Part shown: positions 8,759 through 18,700 of the stretch, piece after piece | How the letters are laid out: each line of letters begins with the position of its first letter | Position numbering within the stretch: the stretch's first letter is position 1 | NCBI GenBank assembly: GCA_964631605.1 | Contig: CAZVYG010000026.1 | Span: 1-53,996, forward strand | Direction: 5' to 3' | DNA length: 53,996 nt | Source: JARKQH01 sp964631605 | Lineage (GTDB): Bacteria; Verrucomicrobiota; Verrucomicrobiia; Limisphaerales; UBA8199 | Made by a program: the position numbers and the translations under genes | Notes under the pieces: model-generated | Told to the model about the DNA's origin: nothing | Databases searched by the model: none | The model's input: the letters and a program-made list of their open reading frames with translations, nothing else

Positions 8759-8801
8759 GGATGGCGAGCTCGCCGCTCAATTTAGCCCGTGCTTGCCATC
8801 C
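8759..8801. repeat. Inverted repeat / hairpin after the histone-like peptide gene
   Basis: GGATGGCGAGC (8759-8769) pairs with GCTTGCCATCC (8791-8801) over 11 bases with one G-T wobble and a 21-base loop. It lies between two convergent genes, so it may end transcription, but no T-run follows. The remaining bases up to 8965 hold nothing recognisable. Confidence 0.45.
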
Positions 8802-8965
8802 CGGCTGTTCCATCCCTCCCAAGCCGCCGATTCGCGGCGGTTTCTCCCCTGTTCCCTCCTCTTGCCTGTTCCTTGCGTACCCTCCTGGCAGAAACCCTGC
8901 CGGCGAACGCGAGCAGCCGGTTGGGCGCGGGGGGAACTCCGGCCCGGACGTTCTTCCGCCGCACC

Positions 8966-10252
8966 TCAGCGGGCCATAAGCTGTTCGATTTCTTCGGCCT
9001 CGATGGGGATGTCGGCCATGAGGTCCACGTTGCCGTTTTCGCGGATGAGGAAGTTGTTTTCAAGGCGAACGGCCAGGCCCTCCTCGCGGATGTAGATGCC
9101 GGGCTCGACGGTGATGACCCAGCCGGGCTGGATGGGTTCGGTGGTGATGGCGACGTCGTGAACGTCCAGCCCGAGGGGGTGACCGATGCCGTGCATGAAG
9201 TATTTCTTGAGGGCGGGTTTGTCGGGGTCCTGGCGGCGGACTTCGGCGGGCTTGAGCAGGCCCAGGGAGAGCAGTTCCTCCTGCATCAGGGCTTCGGCGT
9301 CTTTTTGCCACTGTTTGGGGAGTTTGCCCGGCACGGCGGCTTTGGCGGCGGCGCGGAGGACCCGCAGGACGGCGTTGTAGATCTGGCGCTGCCGGCGGGT
9401 GAAGCGCCCGGAGACCGGCAGAGTGCGGGTGAGGTCCGAGTTGTAGTTGGCGTAGGCGGCGGCGACGTCGAGGAGCAGAAGCTGGCCGGCGCGACAGGTT
9501 TGGTCGTTTTGGATGTAGTGCAGGACACAGGCGTTGGGTCCGCTGGCGATGATCGGGTTGTAGGCAAAGGTGGCGCCGCGCCGGATGAATTCCCGGGCAA
9601 ATTCGGCTTCGAGTTCGAGTTCCTTGACGCCGGGTTTGACCTTGCGGCAAACGCGCAGAAAGCCGGCTTTGGTAATGGCGCAGGCCTGGCGGATCACCTC
9701 GATTTCAGGCTCGGTTTTTACGGCGCGAAGGCGGTGGAGCAGCGGGGCCAGGCGGCAGTAGTGGTGGAGGGGGTAGCGCGCCTGGGTCTGGCGGATGAAA
9801 CGGGCGTCGCGGGATTCGACTTCAATCACCGCGCGTTTGTGTTCGTTGGTGTTGAGAAAGACATGGTCGCACTCGCACATCAGGCGATGGAACAAAACGG
9901 GAAATTCCGAAAGCCACTCCACGCGCTTGATTCCCGAAAGACGGGTCGCCTCGGCTTTGGTCAGCTTGTGCCCCTCCCAGGTGGCGATCAGGTCGTTGGT
10001 CTCCCGCAGAAAAAGAATCTCGCGCATGTTCTCCTCGTGCGCCTCGGGGTAAAAGAGCAGGATGGTTTCCTCCTGGTCCACCCCGGAAAGGTAGAACAGG
10101 TCGGAGTTCTGGCGGAAGGGGAGGGTGCCGTCGGCGTTGGTCGGAGGAATGTCGTTGGCGTTGAGGACCACCAAAGAGTTGAACGGAAGCAACCGGGCGA
10201 GGTTGGCGCGGTGTTCAATGAACATCTCGGGCTTAAGGGCGCGATATCGCAT
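8966..10252 (-). CDS. pepP: Xaa-Pro aminopeptidase (aminopeptidase P, M24 family)
   Basis: Cytoplasmic metallopeptidase that removes an N-terminal residue preceding proline; 428 residues, the usual size. The N-terminal AMP_N domain is seen (NSLVVLNANDIPPTNADGTL, then FRQNSDLFYLSGVDQEE). The C-terminal creatinase-fold domain carries all five expected metal ligands: two Asp in LLLDVAAAYANYNSDLTRTL, His in HGIGHPLGLDVHD, Glu in ITVEPGIYI and Glu in AVRLENNFLI. There is no signal peptide. The ATG at 10252 gives the standard N-terminus. It follows the sialidase gene by about 135 bases on the same strand; whether it shares its transcript is unclear. Confidence 0.93.
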   Translation of the reverse strand: MRYRALKPEMFIEHRANLARLLPFNSLVVLNANDIPPTNADGTLPFRQNSDLFYLSGVDQEETILLFYPEAHEENMREILFLRETNDLIATWEGHKLTKAEATRLSGIKRVEWLSEFPVLFHRLMCECDHVFLNTNEHKRAVIEVESRDARFIRQTQARYPLHHYCRLAPLLHRLRAVKTEPEIEVIRQACAITKAGFLRVCRKVKPGVKELELEAEFAREFIRRGATFAYNPIIASGPNACVLHYIQNDQTCRAGQLLLLDVAAAYANYNSDLTRTLPVSGRFTRRQRQIYNAVLRVLRAAAKAAVPGKLPKQWQKDAEALMQEELLSLGLLKPAEVRRQDPDKPALKKYFMHGIGHPLGLDVHDVAITTEPIQPGWVITVEPGIYIREEGLAVRLENNFLIRENGNVDLMADIPIEAEEIEQLMAR

Positions 10253-10387
10253 GCGCGCATCCTAGGAGAAAAGCCGGAGGGTGGGAAGATGAGAAAGCGC
10301 GAAGGGAACTCGGCGCAAAACGCGACAGCCTGTCCGTACAGCAAACGACCGCTCCCCGGCTCTGAGCTTCAAGTGGGGGGGCGAGGT

Positions 10388-11566
10388 TCAGCGCCGGGCG
10401 GGCGGTGGCCGCGCTAAAATTATAGGACTGACCCCACAGAGGCGGATTCGTTCGTAAGGGGTTTTTTCGCCGCACTCGTAGGCGCAGAGGATGGTGTGGT
10501 CGGGGAGGACGGCCAGGGAGGAGTAGGCCGCGGGGCCGGGGTGGAGGGTGTGGCTATCGGGCCAGGTGGCCGCTTCGTCGTAGCTGAACCGGAGGGTGAG
10601 GTTCGCGCGCTTGAGGCTGGCGGGATTCGAGAAGAGAATGACGCTTTTCTGGTTGGGTCCGGGCCAGGAGGCGCGGAAGAGGCTGGCCTGGCACACCGGC
10701 TCGATCAGGGCGGCATCCAGCTTCACCGGCGACCAGGTGATGCCGCCGTCGCGGCTGGTGGCAATGGCCCGGCGGTTCTGTTTGTGATAGGACCGCATGT
10801 TGTGGAGCAAGGTGCCATCGGTCAGCTCGACCAGAGTGGATTCGTTGGTCATTTCCTCCTCGACGCCGCCGAGTTTCCACGTGTGGCCGCGGTCGTCGGA
10901 GTAGATGACATGCGCCCGATAAGGATGCTGGTTAGGATCGGAATGGTCGGAATGATTGGCGGGCACCACCAGGCGCCCCGCGTGCGCGCCGCGAGTAAGC
11001 TGGATGCCGTTGGCCGGGCCGGTGGCGTACCAGCGCCAGTGCGGACGTTTGACGGAAGGGGTGATTTCCCGCGGCGGCGACCAGGACCGGCCGTCGTCGG
11101 TGCTCCGGGTGACGAACACGCGGCGGGTGTCCTTGCTGGTACCGGCCATGATTTCGCGTTCATGATCCGAACCGAGGTTCCAGGTCATCAGCAACCAGAT
11201 ATGGCCGCTGGCCTGGTCAGCCACGGGCGCCGGGTTGCCACAAACGTTGTCCCCGTCGCTCCAGACCACTTGCGGGTCGCTCCAGGTTTTGCCGCCGTCG
11301 GTCGAGCGCCGCAGCAAGAGGTCAATTTTGCCGGTGTCGCTGGCGCTGGTTTTGCGTCCCTCACAGAAGGCCAGCACCGTCCCCGCCGGGGTGGTTAGGA
11401 GCACCGGAATCCGATAGGTGTGGTAGCCGCCCGTGCCGGCGACGAACAAGTCCGATTGCTCCAAACCGGCCGAAGCCGCGCCCGCCCCGCCTGCCACCAA
11501 CAGGGCCGCGGCAAGGAGGACACTCTTGCCTTGAGCAGCCGCCTGGTCCCAGATACCAGTCATCAT
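10388..11566 (-). CDS. Exo-alpha-sialidase (GH33-type), C-terminus altered
   Basis: 392-residue exported sialidase that releases terminal sialic acid from glycoconjugates. A signal peptide follows a polar start (SVLLAAALLVAGGAGAASA). The beta-propeller shows the YRIP motif (catalytic Arg52), four good Asp boxes at about 88-95, 155-162, 223-230 and 271-278 (S-x-D-x-G-x-T/S-W), and a degenerate fifth. Likely catalytic residues are Asp77 (SASDTGKID), Glu242 (MTNESTLVEL) and Tyr348 (AAYSSLAVLPD). The family normally ends in a strand like FARFSLEWL; here, after YERIRL, the protein reads CGVSPIILARPPPARR, translated from a repeat-like sequence (10405-10439), so the end looks replaced. It follows the lyase gene by 27 bases. 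Confidence 0.88.
   Translation of the reverse strand: MMTGIWDQAAAQGKSVLLAAALLVAGGAGAASAGLEQSDLFVAGTGGYHTYRIPVLLTTPAGTVLAFCEGRKTSASDTGKIDLLLRRSTDGGKTWSDPQVVWSDGDNVCGNPAPVADQASGHIWLLMTWNLGSDHEREIMAGTSKDTRRVFVTRSTDDGRSWSPPREITPSVKRPHWRWYATGPANGIQLTRGAHAGRLVVPANHSDHSDPNQHPYRAHVIYSDDRGHTWKLGGVEEEMTNESTLVELTDGTLLHNMRSYHKQNRRAIATSRDGGITWSPVKLDAALIEPVCQASLFRASWPGPNQKSVILFSNPASLKRANLTLRFSYDEAATWPDSHTLHPGPAAYSSLAVLPDHTILCAYECGEKTPYERIRLCGVSPIILARPPPARR
10405..10439 (-). repeat. Candidate REP/RAYT-type repeat sequence at the 3' end of the sialidase gene
   Basis: On the minus strand the sequence begins TGTGGGGTCAGTCCTATAAT and continues TTTAGCGCGGCC. From memory it resembles GGGGTCAG...-type sequences that flank REP-associated tyrosine transposases in many environmental bacteria. 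No transposase is nearby and only one copy is seen in this window, so the call rests on resemblance and on the abrupt change in the sialidase C-terminus. Confidence 0.35.
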
Positions 11567-11593
11567 GGTGTGCGGAGAGGTGTTCTTGAGGGG

Positions 11594-12535
11594 TTAGCGC
11601 CCCGCCCCGCCGGCCACCGGTTCGAGCGCGCCCACCCGTTGGGGAAAGCCCGCGTTCTGCAGTTCCTGGCGCAAGGTTGCGAACTGCTCCCGGGAGAGGT
11701 TTTGCAGTGGTGGCCGCACCGGGCCGCAATCAATGCCCACCAGGCTCATCATCGCCTTGCCGGCCGGCAACCCGCCATGCCGCGCCATCACGGCGATGAT
11801 CTGGATGGAGAGCATTTGATGGCGGCGGGCGGTTTCGAGGTCGCCGCGCGCGAACGCTTCCATGACGCGATGATAGACGGGCGCCATGTAATTATAGGTG
11901 CTGCCCACCGCGCCTGTCGCTCCCAGCGCCAGGGCCGCCAGCAGGATTTCGTCGCGCCCAAAGAGGATGTTGAAGCGGCCATCCTCAAAGTTGAGGCATT
12001 GGGTGTAGCTCATCAGGTTCTCGTCGGTGAACTTGATGCCGGCCAGATTGGGAATCTGGCGGCTGGCGACCTTGAGGAACTCCGGCATGGGCAGGTTGAC
12101 GCCGGTCATCACCGGCATGTGATAGTAATAAAAGGGGAGGTTGCGCGCGCCGGCGGCGACGCGGGCGCAATACTCGACGAGCCGCTCCACACTGGCCGGC
12201 CGGAAAAAGGTGGGGCCGACGGTGGCGCAGGCGTCCGCCCCGATCTGCTGGGCGTGGGCGGCCAGCGCGCGGCTTTCGTCCACGCTGCCGTGGGCCACAT
12301 GGACGATGACCTGCAGGCGGCCGGCAGCGGCCGCGACCCAACGTTCGGCCACCTGGCGGCGTTCGGCATTCGTCAGCGAAAGACCTTCGCCGGTGGTGCC
12401 GCAAATGAATGCGCCACTGACACGGTTGGCCACCAGGGCGTCGGCCTGGCGCTGGATCGCATCCAGATTAAGAGAACCATCCGGAAGCATGGCGGTAAAG
12501 GGTGCGGCAACGAGGCCGCTGAGTCTTGGTTTCAT
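11594..12535 (-). CDS. nanA: N-acetylneuraminate lyase (DapA/NanA superfamily)
   Basis: 313-residue cytoplasmic aldolase predicted to split N-acetylneuraminate into N-acetylmannosamine and pyruvate. The TIM-barrel signature residues are present: GTTGEG (46-51), the catalytic Tyr in YYYHMP (Tyr138) and the Schiff-base Lys in GIKFTDENL (Lys168). The GIKFT context, followed by LFGRDE and GAVGSTYN, is that of neuraminate lyases rather than of dihydrodipicolinate synthase. It lies between two sialidase genes on the same strand, with 27 bases to the next and 24 from the previous one, which strongly supports sialic acid breakdown. No N-acetylmannosamine kinase or epimerase gene is in the window. A different 2-keto-acid aldolase activity cannot be excluded. 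Confidence 0.88.
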   Translation of the reverse strand: MKPRLSGLVAAPFTAMLPDGSLNLDAIQRQADALVANRVSGAFICGTTGEGLSLTNAERRQVAERWVAAAAGRLQVIVHVAHGSVDESRALAAHAQQIGADACATVGPTFFRPASVERLVEYCARVAAGARNLPFYYYHMPVMTGVNLPMPEFLKVASRQIPNLAGIKFTDENLMSYTQCLNFEDGRFNILFGRDEILLAALALGATGAVGSTYNYMAPVYHRVMEAFARGDLETARRHQMLSIQIIAVMARHGGLPAGKAMMSLVGIDCGPVRPPLQNLSREQFATLRQELQNAGFPQRVGALEPVAGGAGR

Positions 12536-12559
12536 AAATCCTGTTTTCCTTGCGCCGGC

Positions 12560-14893
12560 TCACGGCATGGCAACGGCCGGCCGCGGGCTAAGGGGAAGGC
12601 CGTTGGTCCAATTGAGCCGAAAGAACTGGTTGCCGGTCGAAGCATTCAAAATGATCTGCCGATAATCATTCACCAAAGAAGGCGCGGCGGCAACGGTCAT
12701 CCAGGCGGGGGTCTCGAGGGCGGCGGTGGATTCCAGCACGACGCCCTCGAATGCGGCCGGCCACCGCAGGAGAATTCCCGCCCCCTCCCGCCGCCAATGC
12801 AACAGCCGGCGGTGGGGACGATCCGCTCCGTTCGTCAGCCACGGCAGGCTGAAGCGGGCGAAGGTGATCGTCTCGTAGGGACTCGACACTCCCGCTTCGT
12901 AAAGACAGCCCAGCGTGTAATCGGGCAGGACCGCCAAGCAGGAATAGGCCGCGGCGGCCGCGTGCAACTGTTTGGCCACCGGCCAGGTCTGCCCTTCGTC
13001 GTAACTGAGCCGGACCGTCATCGAGACCCGGCTGGACGTGCTTGCGGGGTTGGAAAAGATCAACCGGTTCCTGGCAAATTCGGGCGCGCGCGTGTAGCGG
13101 AGGAAACTGGCCTGGCAAATCGGCTCGATCAGCGCTGGATCGTGGCGGATCTCGGACCATGTCATTCCGCCGTCCGCGCTGGTGGCGATGGCCCGGTAAT
13201 CCTGCGTCGAGTCGGAGTTGCGCATGTTGATCATCAGCCGGCCATCGGCCAGTTCCACGACCTGGCATTCGTTCATTTTGGGACCGATGATGCCGCCCAA
13301 CTGCCATGTGGCGCCGTGGTCATCGCTGAAAATGACGTGCGAGCTCCAGTAGGTGGTGTTGTTGGTGTCGCGGGCGGTGTTGTCGCAGGGAATCACCAAC
13401 CGGCCGCGGTGCGGCCCCTGTTCCAGTTGAATGCCCACGCCCGGCCCGGTGGCGTACCAGCTCCAGTTGGCAAGCTTGACGGTGGCGGTAATCTCGACCG
13501 GCGGCGTCCAGCTCAATCCGTCGTCCGTGCTCGAGGTGACAAACACCCGGTCGTTGTTGCGGCAGAAGGGCAGCCAAATCCGGCCCGTGGTTTGATCCAC
13601 CACCGGGCAGGGATTGCCGATGGTATTGTCGCCGTCCGACCAGATGATCTGCATCGCCGACCAGGTTTTTCCCAAGTCACGGCTGCGCTTGACCACCAAG
13701 TCTATATCGCCCGCGTCGCTCGCGCTGTTTTTGCGCGCCTCGGCGAACGCGAGCAACGTGCCCGCCGGGGTGGTCAGCAGCGCGGGGATGCGATAAGTGT
13801 GGTAGCCCTCATCACCGCGCGCATAAACCACCACCTTGTGCCCTTCGTAGGTGTCAAACTGAAGAGACCGGCTCAGTTGGTTGCCGGCCTGGTCCGCCAC
13901 CGTGATGAAAGCTGAATAGGTGAAGTCCGGCTCGAGGCCGGGGAAAAAGACCTCTCGGCGGCTGGCGGCGCCGCTGATCTGTAATTCGGGGGTGCGGTTG
14001 CTGCCGTTCAACATCAGTTGGATGCCGGTCGGCGCCACACCCAGGTCTGAAAGCACCACGAAGCGCAGGCCGTTGGTTGCGGAGGCGAAGGTGGCGCCGT
14101 TAACCGGCTCGAGTTCGACGATGGAGAGGGAGGCCGGAACAAACTCGGAGGGAGGCAGCGCCCCCGAGCTGATGCGGATGAAATCAATGGCGCCCTCGAA
14201 CTGGCGCTGCCCGTTGTTAAAGGCGCCCACGACCAGGCTTTGCGCGTTGGTGGGCGGAGCGGTCAGCGTGTCGGCAGCCTCGCCCGCGAGCCCGTAATCC
14301 ACATACACCCGCAATTTCTTCGCCGCCGCGTCCCGCACCGCGGCGAGGTGATGCCATTCTCCGTCGTTGACAGCAGTACCGGCGGTAACGCTGGGTTCGG
14401 GGCCGCCGTCCTGGGCGATCAGGAAGCGCGGCCGGCCGGATTCCAACCGGAACCACCAGGAAGGCAGCAAGGAACCCCAGTCGCGTCCGACGATGTTGCC
14501 GGTGAACGTTGCGCCCGGAGCGGTCCTCACCACCGCCTCGAGCGTGAAGCTGTCCTCAAGCCCGAAATTAAAGGGCGCGGTCTGGCCGGTGTGAAGCCGG
14601 TCGGTGCCGGTGGTGAACTGCAACGCGGAAGTCGAGCCGTAAGCGGGTGCGCCGGCGATGTATTGTGGGAGGGGGCTGCCGGCCGCGGTGAGGTGCCGGG
14701 CGTTGCCACTGGCGTCCAGGATGGCATTGGTGGCGGAGCTGGCGGTGGCTCCCGGAGCCTTTTCATTGAACTGCCAGTGGGCCAGCACCGCGGCCGAAGC
14801 CGGCCCGGGCCACGCCATCAGCGCGCCGAGCAGCAGGCTCGGGAGTAGCCCGGCCCGGAGCCCGACGCTCCCGCGCCAGCAAATTCTCGACAT
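12560..14893 (-). CDS. Secreted LamG-sialidase multidomain protein
   Basis: 777-residue exported protein from the chosen start: signal peptide (LLPSLLLGALMAWPGPASA), a LamG/concanavalin-like domain beginning AVLAHWQFNEKAPG (roughly residues 35-230), an Ig-like linker, a sialidase propeller with catalytic Arg368 in YRIPALL and Asp boxes such as STDDGLSW, SDDHGATW and SADGGMTW, and a C-terminal domain ending NQFFRLNW. Glu and Tyr of the catalytic pair are seen in MNECQVVEL and AAYSCLAVLPD. Its propeller is intact, unlike that of the sialidase downstream. ATG 14893 has a GGGGGTGA ribosome-binding site; ATG 14935 would overlap the upstream stop as ATGA but would add 14 residues ahead of the signal peptide. 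Confidence 0.9.
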   Translation of the reverse strand: MSRICWRGSVGLRAGLLPSLLLGALMAWPGPASAAVLAHWQFNEKAPGATASSATNAILDASGNARHLTAAGSPLPQYIAGAPAYGSTSALQFTTGTDRLHTGQTAPFNFGLEDSFTLEAVVRTAPGATFTGNIVGRDWGSLLPSWWFRLESGRPRFLIAQDGGPEPSVTAGTAVNDGEWHHLAAVRDAAAKKLRVYVDYGLAGEAADTLTAPPTNAQSLVVGAFNNGQRQFEGAIDFIRISSGALPPSEFVPASLSIVELEPVNGATFASATNGLRFVVLSDLGVAPTGIQLMLNGSNRTPELQISGAASRREVFFPGLEPDFTYSAFITVADQAGNQLSRSLQFDTYEGHKVVVYARGDEGYHTYRIPALLTTPAGTLLAFAEARKNSASDAGDIDLVVKRSRDLGKTWSAMQIIWSDGDNTIGNPCPVVDQTTGRIWLPFCRNNDRVFVTSSTDDGLSWTPPVEITATVKLANWSWYATGPGVGIQLEQGPHRGRLVIPCDNTARDTNNTTYWSSHVIFSDDHGATWQLGGIIGPKMNECQVVELADGRLMINMRNSDSTQDYRAIATSADGGMTWSEIRHDPALIEPICQASFLRYTRAPEFARNRLIFSNPASTSSRVSMTVRLSYDEGQTWPVAKQLHAAAAAYSCLAVLPDYTLGCLYEAGVSSPYETITFARFSLPWLTNGADRPHRRLLHWRREGAGILLRWPAAFEGVVLESTAALETPAWMTVAAAPSLVNDYRQIILNASTGNQFFRLNWTNGLPLSPRPAVAMP

Positions 14894-14931
14894 TACATCA
14901 CCCCCAAAGCGAGCGGGCTGCGGCGGATGCT

Positions 14932-15747
14932 TCATTCCGGCACCGTTGTTCGCTGTTGCAACCAGATCAAGTCCTCGTTGTTGGGCGAGGAAATGTTCAG
15001 CGGAAGGGGTTTGCCCGGCACCAGCGGCGGCATGGTGCGGTTGTCGCGCCAGCGCCGGATTTCGGAGTGACCGTCGGCGAAGGCCAGGCCGGCGGATTGG
15101 CCGTGGTAGCTGGCCGGATAATTGACCCACACGATCGTCCGCGGTTGATTGGGGTAGCCGGTCATGTTGACCGCAAAGTAGCAGTCGTCAATGCTGTCCT
15201 CGCGCTCGTCTATCATGACCCAGGTCATGGCGGGGCCGAGGGTGGTCATGTCCGACATCTTCTTGATCACCTTGTAACCCGGCGATTGGGACAGGCGGCC
15301 TTCGGACAGCCAGGAGTTCATGGCGACGGTGCGAACGCGCTTGTGGGAGACGCCGCCATGAACCGAGACGGACTGGTCGCCCGGGCAGCGGAAGGCCTGG
15401 ATGTTCTTGCAATAGGGGAAGAGCAGACTTTGCTCGATGAGCCACGTGTTGGTGTTGTCCGTGGTATTGAACATGTTCAGGAAGCCCGAAACCCAGGCGG
15501 TTTGCAGCCCGGCCGCGCCGGCCTGGTTGGGCTTGTTGGGCGGCACACGGTCCTGGTTATCCTGCGCATACATATACCAGCCCAGGCCGAGTTGCTTGAG
15601 GTTATTGAGACACGCGATGCCGGTGGCCTTGGTCTTCGCCCGGTTCAGCGCTGGCAGCAGCATCGCCGCGAGGATGGCGATGATGGCTATGACCACGAGC
15701 AGCTCGATCAGCGTGAAGGCGCTGCGCGGTTTGATCGGACCTGACAT
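14932..15747 (-). CDS. Pseudopilin-like protein (H-X9-DG type) in the sialidase operon
   Basis: 271-residue pseudopilin: the leader and helix read SAFTLIELLVVIAIIAILA, followed by the conserved helix GIACLNNLKQLGLGWYMYAQD. The C-terminal H-x9-DG-H motif is intact (H-GQSAGLAFA-DGH). Ala precedes the cleaved Phe. The gene lies between two LamG-containing protein genes on the same strand (19 bases after one, 38 before the other), so it is probably part of the same transcript. The family is thought to assemble or present exported proteins at the envelope, but no member has a role I can state with confidence. Confidence 0.9.
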   Translation of the reverse strand: MSGPIKPRSAFTLIELLVVIAIIAILAAMLLPALNRAKTKATGIACLNNLKQLGLGWYMYAQDNQDRVPPNKPNQAGAAGLQTAWVSGFLNMFNTTDNTNTWLIEQSLLFPYCKNIQAFRCPGDQSVSVHGGVSHKRVRTVAMNSWLSEGRLSQSPGYKVIKKMSDMTTLGPAMTWVMIDEREDSIDDCYFAVNMTGYPNQPRTIVWVNYPASYHGQSAGLAFADGHSEIRRWRDNRTMPPLVPGKPLPLNISSPNNEDLIWLQQRTTVPE

Positions 15748-15766
15748 AGCAGCTTGGGCTTTCGAG

Positions 15767-18700
15767 TTAAGGGTTGCGGATGCGGAAATACCGCTGCGCG
15801 AGGCTGGCCGGATACGTCACGGTCTTCACCGTCCCATCTCCGGTCACCGTATCGAGGTCCGTCCACGCGCCTCCCAGGCTGTCGGCCGCTTCGACCACGT
15901 AGGACCGGCCGTTTTCGGTGGCGAAGCTGAACGAAATCGAACCCGCCTGAATGACGGTGTTGAGAATCTTCACCGGCGCCGCCAAACCGCCGAGGGGGAC
16001 AAACCAGCTCGGGTCCAGCGCCTCGCCGGAAATCCGCACCAGGTCAATATCGCCATCGAATTCACGGTCCATGTTTTGGAACGCGCCGATCCAGACGTTT
16101 TTGCTGTTGCCGATCAGCCCCGGCGGGGTGAAAACGGCCGCTCCGGACCCGTCCAGTTTGTAATCCACATAAACGCGCACCTGCTGGGCCACGCCGTCGA
16201 ACACCGCCGCCACGTGATGCCAGTTGCCATCATTCAACACGGCATTGCCGCTGGCCGAGCGCGAGCCGGAGCCATTGTGGACATAAAACTGTTGCTTGCC
16301 GGTGGCGTTGATGCGCCACCACCATTCGCCCGGCGTGGCTCCCTGCTTGGCCAGCAGGGACCCGACACTGTTCTCGCCGATGGTGACGGTTCGAATGACC
16401 GCCTCGAGCGTCACGCTTTGCGTTCCCGTCCAGTTAAACACGCCTGCGGGATCGGGAATCACCACGGGACCGCCACCGACCAGGAACTGCAGGGCCGAGC
16501 TGCTCCCGTAATCGAGGCTGCCGCTCACGTAAGCCAGCGCGCCCGTGGCCGTGGCATGGCGCGCGTAGCCGCTCGCATCCAAAATGGCGCCGGCGGTGTT
16601 ATCCACCGGGTTGCCCGGCGCTTTCTCATTGAACTGGTAGAAGCCCAGCACGGGCACCGACCCCACCACGTTGAAACTCCAGGAGTTGGTCCAGGAATTC
16701 GCCGGCACCGCGGTGTCGTTGAAGGTGATCTGAAGCGTGTGGGGACCAAGGGCCAGGGCCGTGGCGGGCGTGTAGCTGAGAACCGCCGTCGAGCCATCCG
16801 AGGTCTTGCTCGCGCCGGCTGTCACGTCGTTGCCGTCCACAAAGAGCTTCATGCTGCTCAAAACCACCGCGGTATCGCGATTCTGGTACTCCGCCCGGAT
16901 CAAAGGCTTCGGCGCGACGTTGCGCGCGCCATCCGCCGGGAGGGCAGACTTGAGGATCGGCTGCAGCGCGACAGTCGTCTGGATAAACTGCGCCGGGGCC
17001 AGGGCGCCGTCGCTGATGCGAATGAAGTCAATGTCGCCCTCGAATTCGCTGGTGACGGTGCCGAGGAACGCGCCGATCTGCAAATCGGCGGGCCGGCCGA
17101 CTGGCTTGTCGAAGGCTACTCCGCCCAAGACGCCGTCGAGCGTGTAATCGGCGTAAAGCCGGAGTTCGCCAGCCGCCTGGTCGTAAACCGCCGCAAGGTG
17201 GTGCCACACGCCATCATTCAGGGCGTTGGTGCCCGCGAGGAAGTAGCCATTGGCGCCCAGCCGTTGCTTACCCCCGTCAGCGCCCGGCAGCCGCCACCAA
17301 TACTCACCCTCGCCGTCCCCGGTGCCGTTCTTGGCCAGGATGGCTGCCGTCGTCGTGGTCGTGTTCAGGGTTCGCACCACCGCCTCGAACGTAAAGGACC
17401 CGGTAAAATTGAGGCTGTCGGAGGGATCCGACACGATCACGCGGTCGGGGTCGCCCGAAAACTGGAGCGCCCGGGTGTTGCCGTAGTTGAAACTGCCGGT
17501 CACGTAATCCATCGAGTCGGTGGTGGCGGTGCCGTGCCGGGTGTTGCCACTGGCATCAAGAATGGCGCCGGCATTGGTGGTGGCCAGGCTGCCCGGCGGC
17601 TGTTCGTCGAATTTCCAATAGCCGCGCACCGCCTGGTTGGCGACCATGAACTGCCACTGGTTGCTGACGGTGTTGGCGGCGCTGTCCTGAAAGACCAGGG
17701 TCAGCGTGTGCCACCCGGTGGTCAACAGCGATGGCGAGTAGCTCAAATCCACCCCGACCGCGGTGGGGGCCACCCCCGCAGTAACCGCGACGCCATCGAG
17801 CTGGAGCTGGAGTTGGCTGGTGTTGACCTGCGTCGCCGCGTTGCGAATCGAAATGAGGATCGCCGGCGACGCCGGTTCGTTGCCCGCGCCCGCGGCCGGG
17901 GAAAGGGAGGCCACGAAGGGCGGCTGGGTGCCGCTCACGGGCACAAACAGCAGGTAGTTGATGTACATCCCGGCCGTGCCGGAAACCATCGTCAGCCGCA
18001 GCGTCTTGACCCCGCTGAGCGAAACCGCCACCTCGTGCCCCAGCGCGTCAGTCAGCGGGATGAACTCGAAGAGGTTCATCGCCGGGGTCGGCGGCCCGCG
18101 AAACACGCCGATGGGCGCGAGGGTTTGGCTGTAGCCGGTGCTGCCGCTGGTGACTTCGTCCAGGCCCATTACGATGGGCACGGTACCAGTCTTGGCCACG
18201 CGGGCATAGACCCGGTAACTGCCGGCCGGGAAGGTGCGCGTGTAATTCACCCATTCGGAGTTGGCGAAGTCCCGGGCGACGTAGTCGGCAACGCCGGGGT
18301 CGTTCACCTGCGCATCCAGGTACGCCTGGCGCAGCACGTCCCCGCTGATGACGGTCCCGACCTGGTCGCCGATGCGATACTGATCCGTTGTGGGGGTGTT
18401 GGTCTGATGATAATCAATCCCCTCAATGCCCCAGCGGTCCAGGTAATTGTTCGGCCCCGGCACGCTCGACAGGACGGGGTTGTCAATGAACTGGCCGCCG
18501 CCAAAGTTGTAGTCTTCACCTTCGATGAACAAGAGGCTATTGACGAAAGTGTTGAACTCGACAGTCTCGCGAATGACGTTACTCGCCAGGTCGGTCACCG
18601 TGATTTCCATGCGATAATACTCGTTGGCCGCCAGCGCCGGCAGCGTCACCGTCCGCTCCGCGTTCGAGCCAGTAATGGTCAACTGGCTGGAAACATCCAC

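Noticed and set aside
8789..10417. Long plus-strand open frame (542 residues) opposite aminopeptidase P
   Set aside because: It is the antisense of a clearly recognised enzyme; Gly/Val/Asp-rich composition is typical of antisense frames in GC-rich DNA. The same reasoning removes other very long antisense frames, such as 11420-13915 and 15437-18844.
11594..12535. Dihydrodipicolinate synthase (lysine pathway)
   Set aside because: The Schiff-base context GIKFT and the GSTYN motif, plus the sialidase neighbours, fit neuraminate lyase better.
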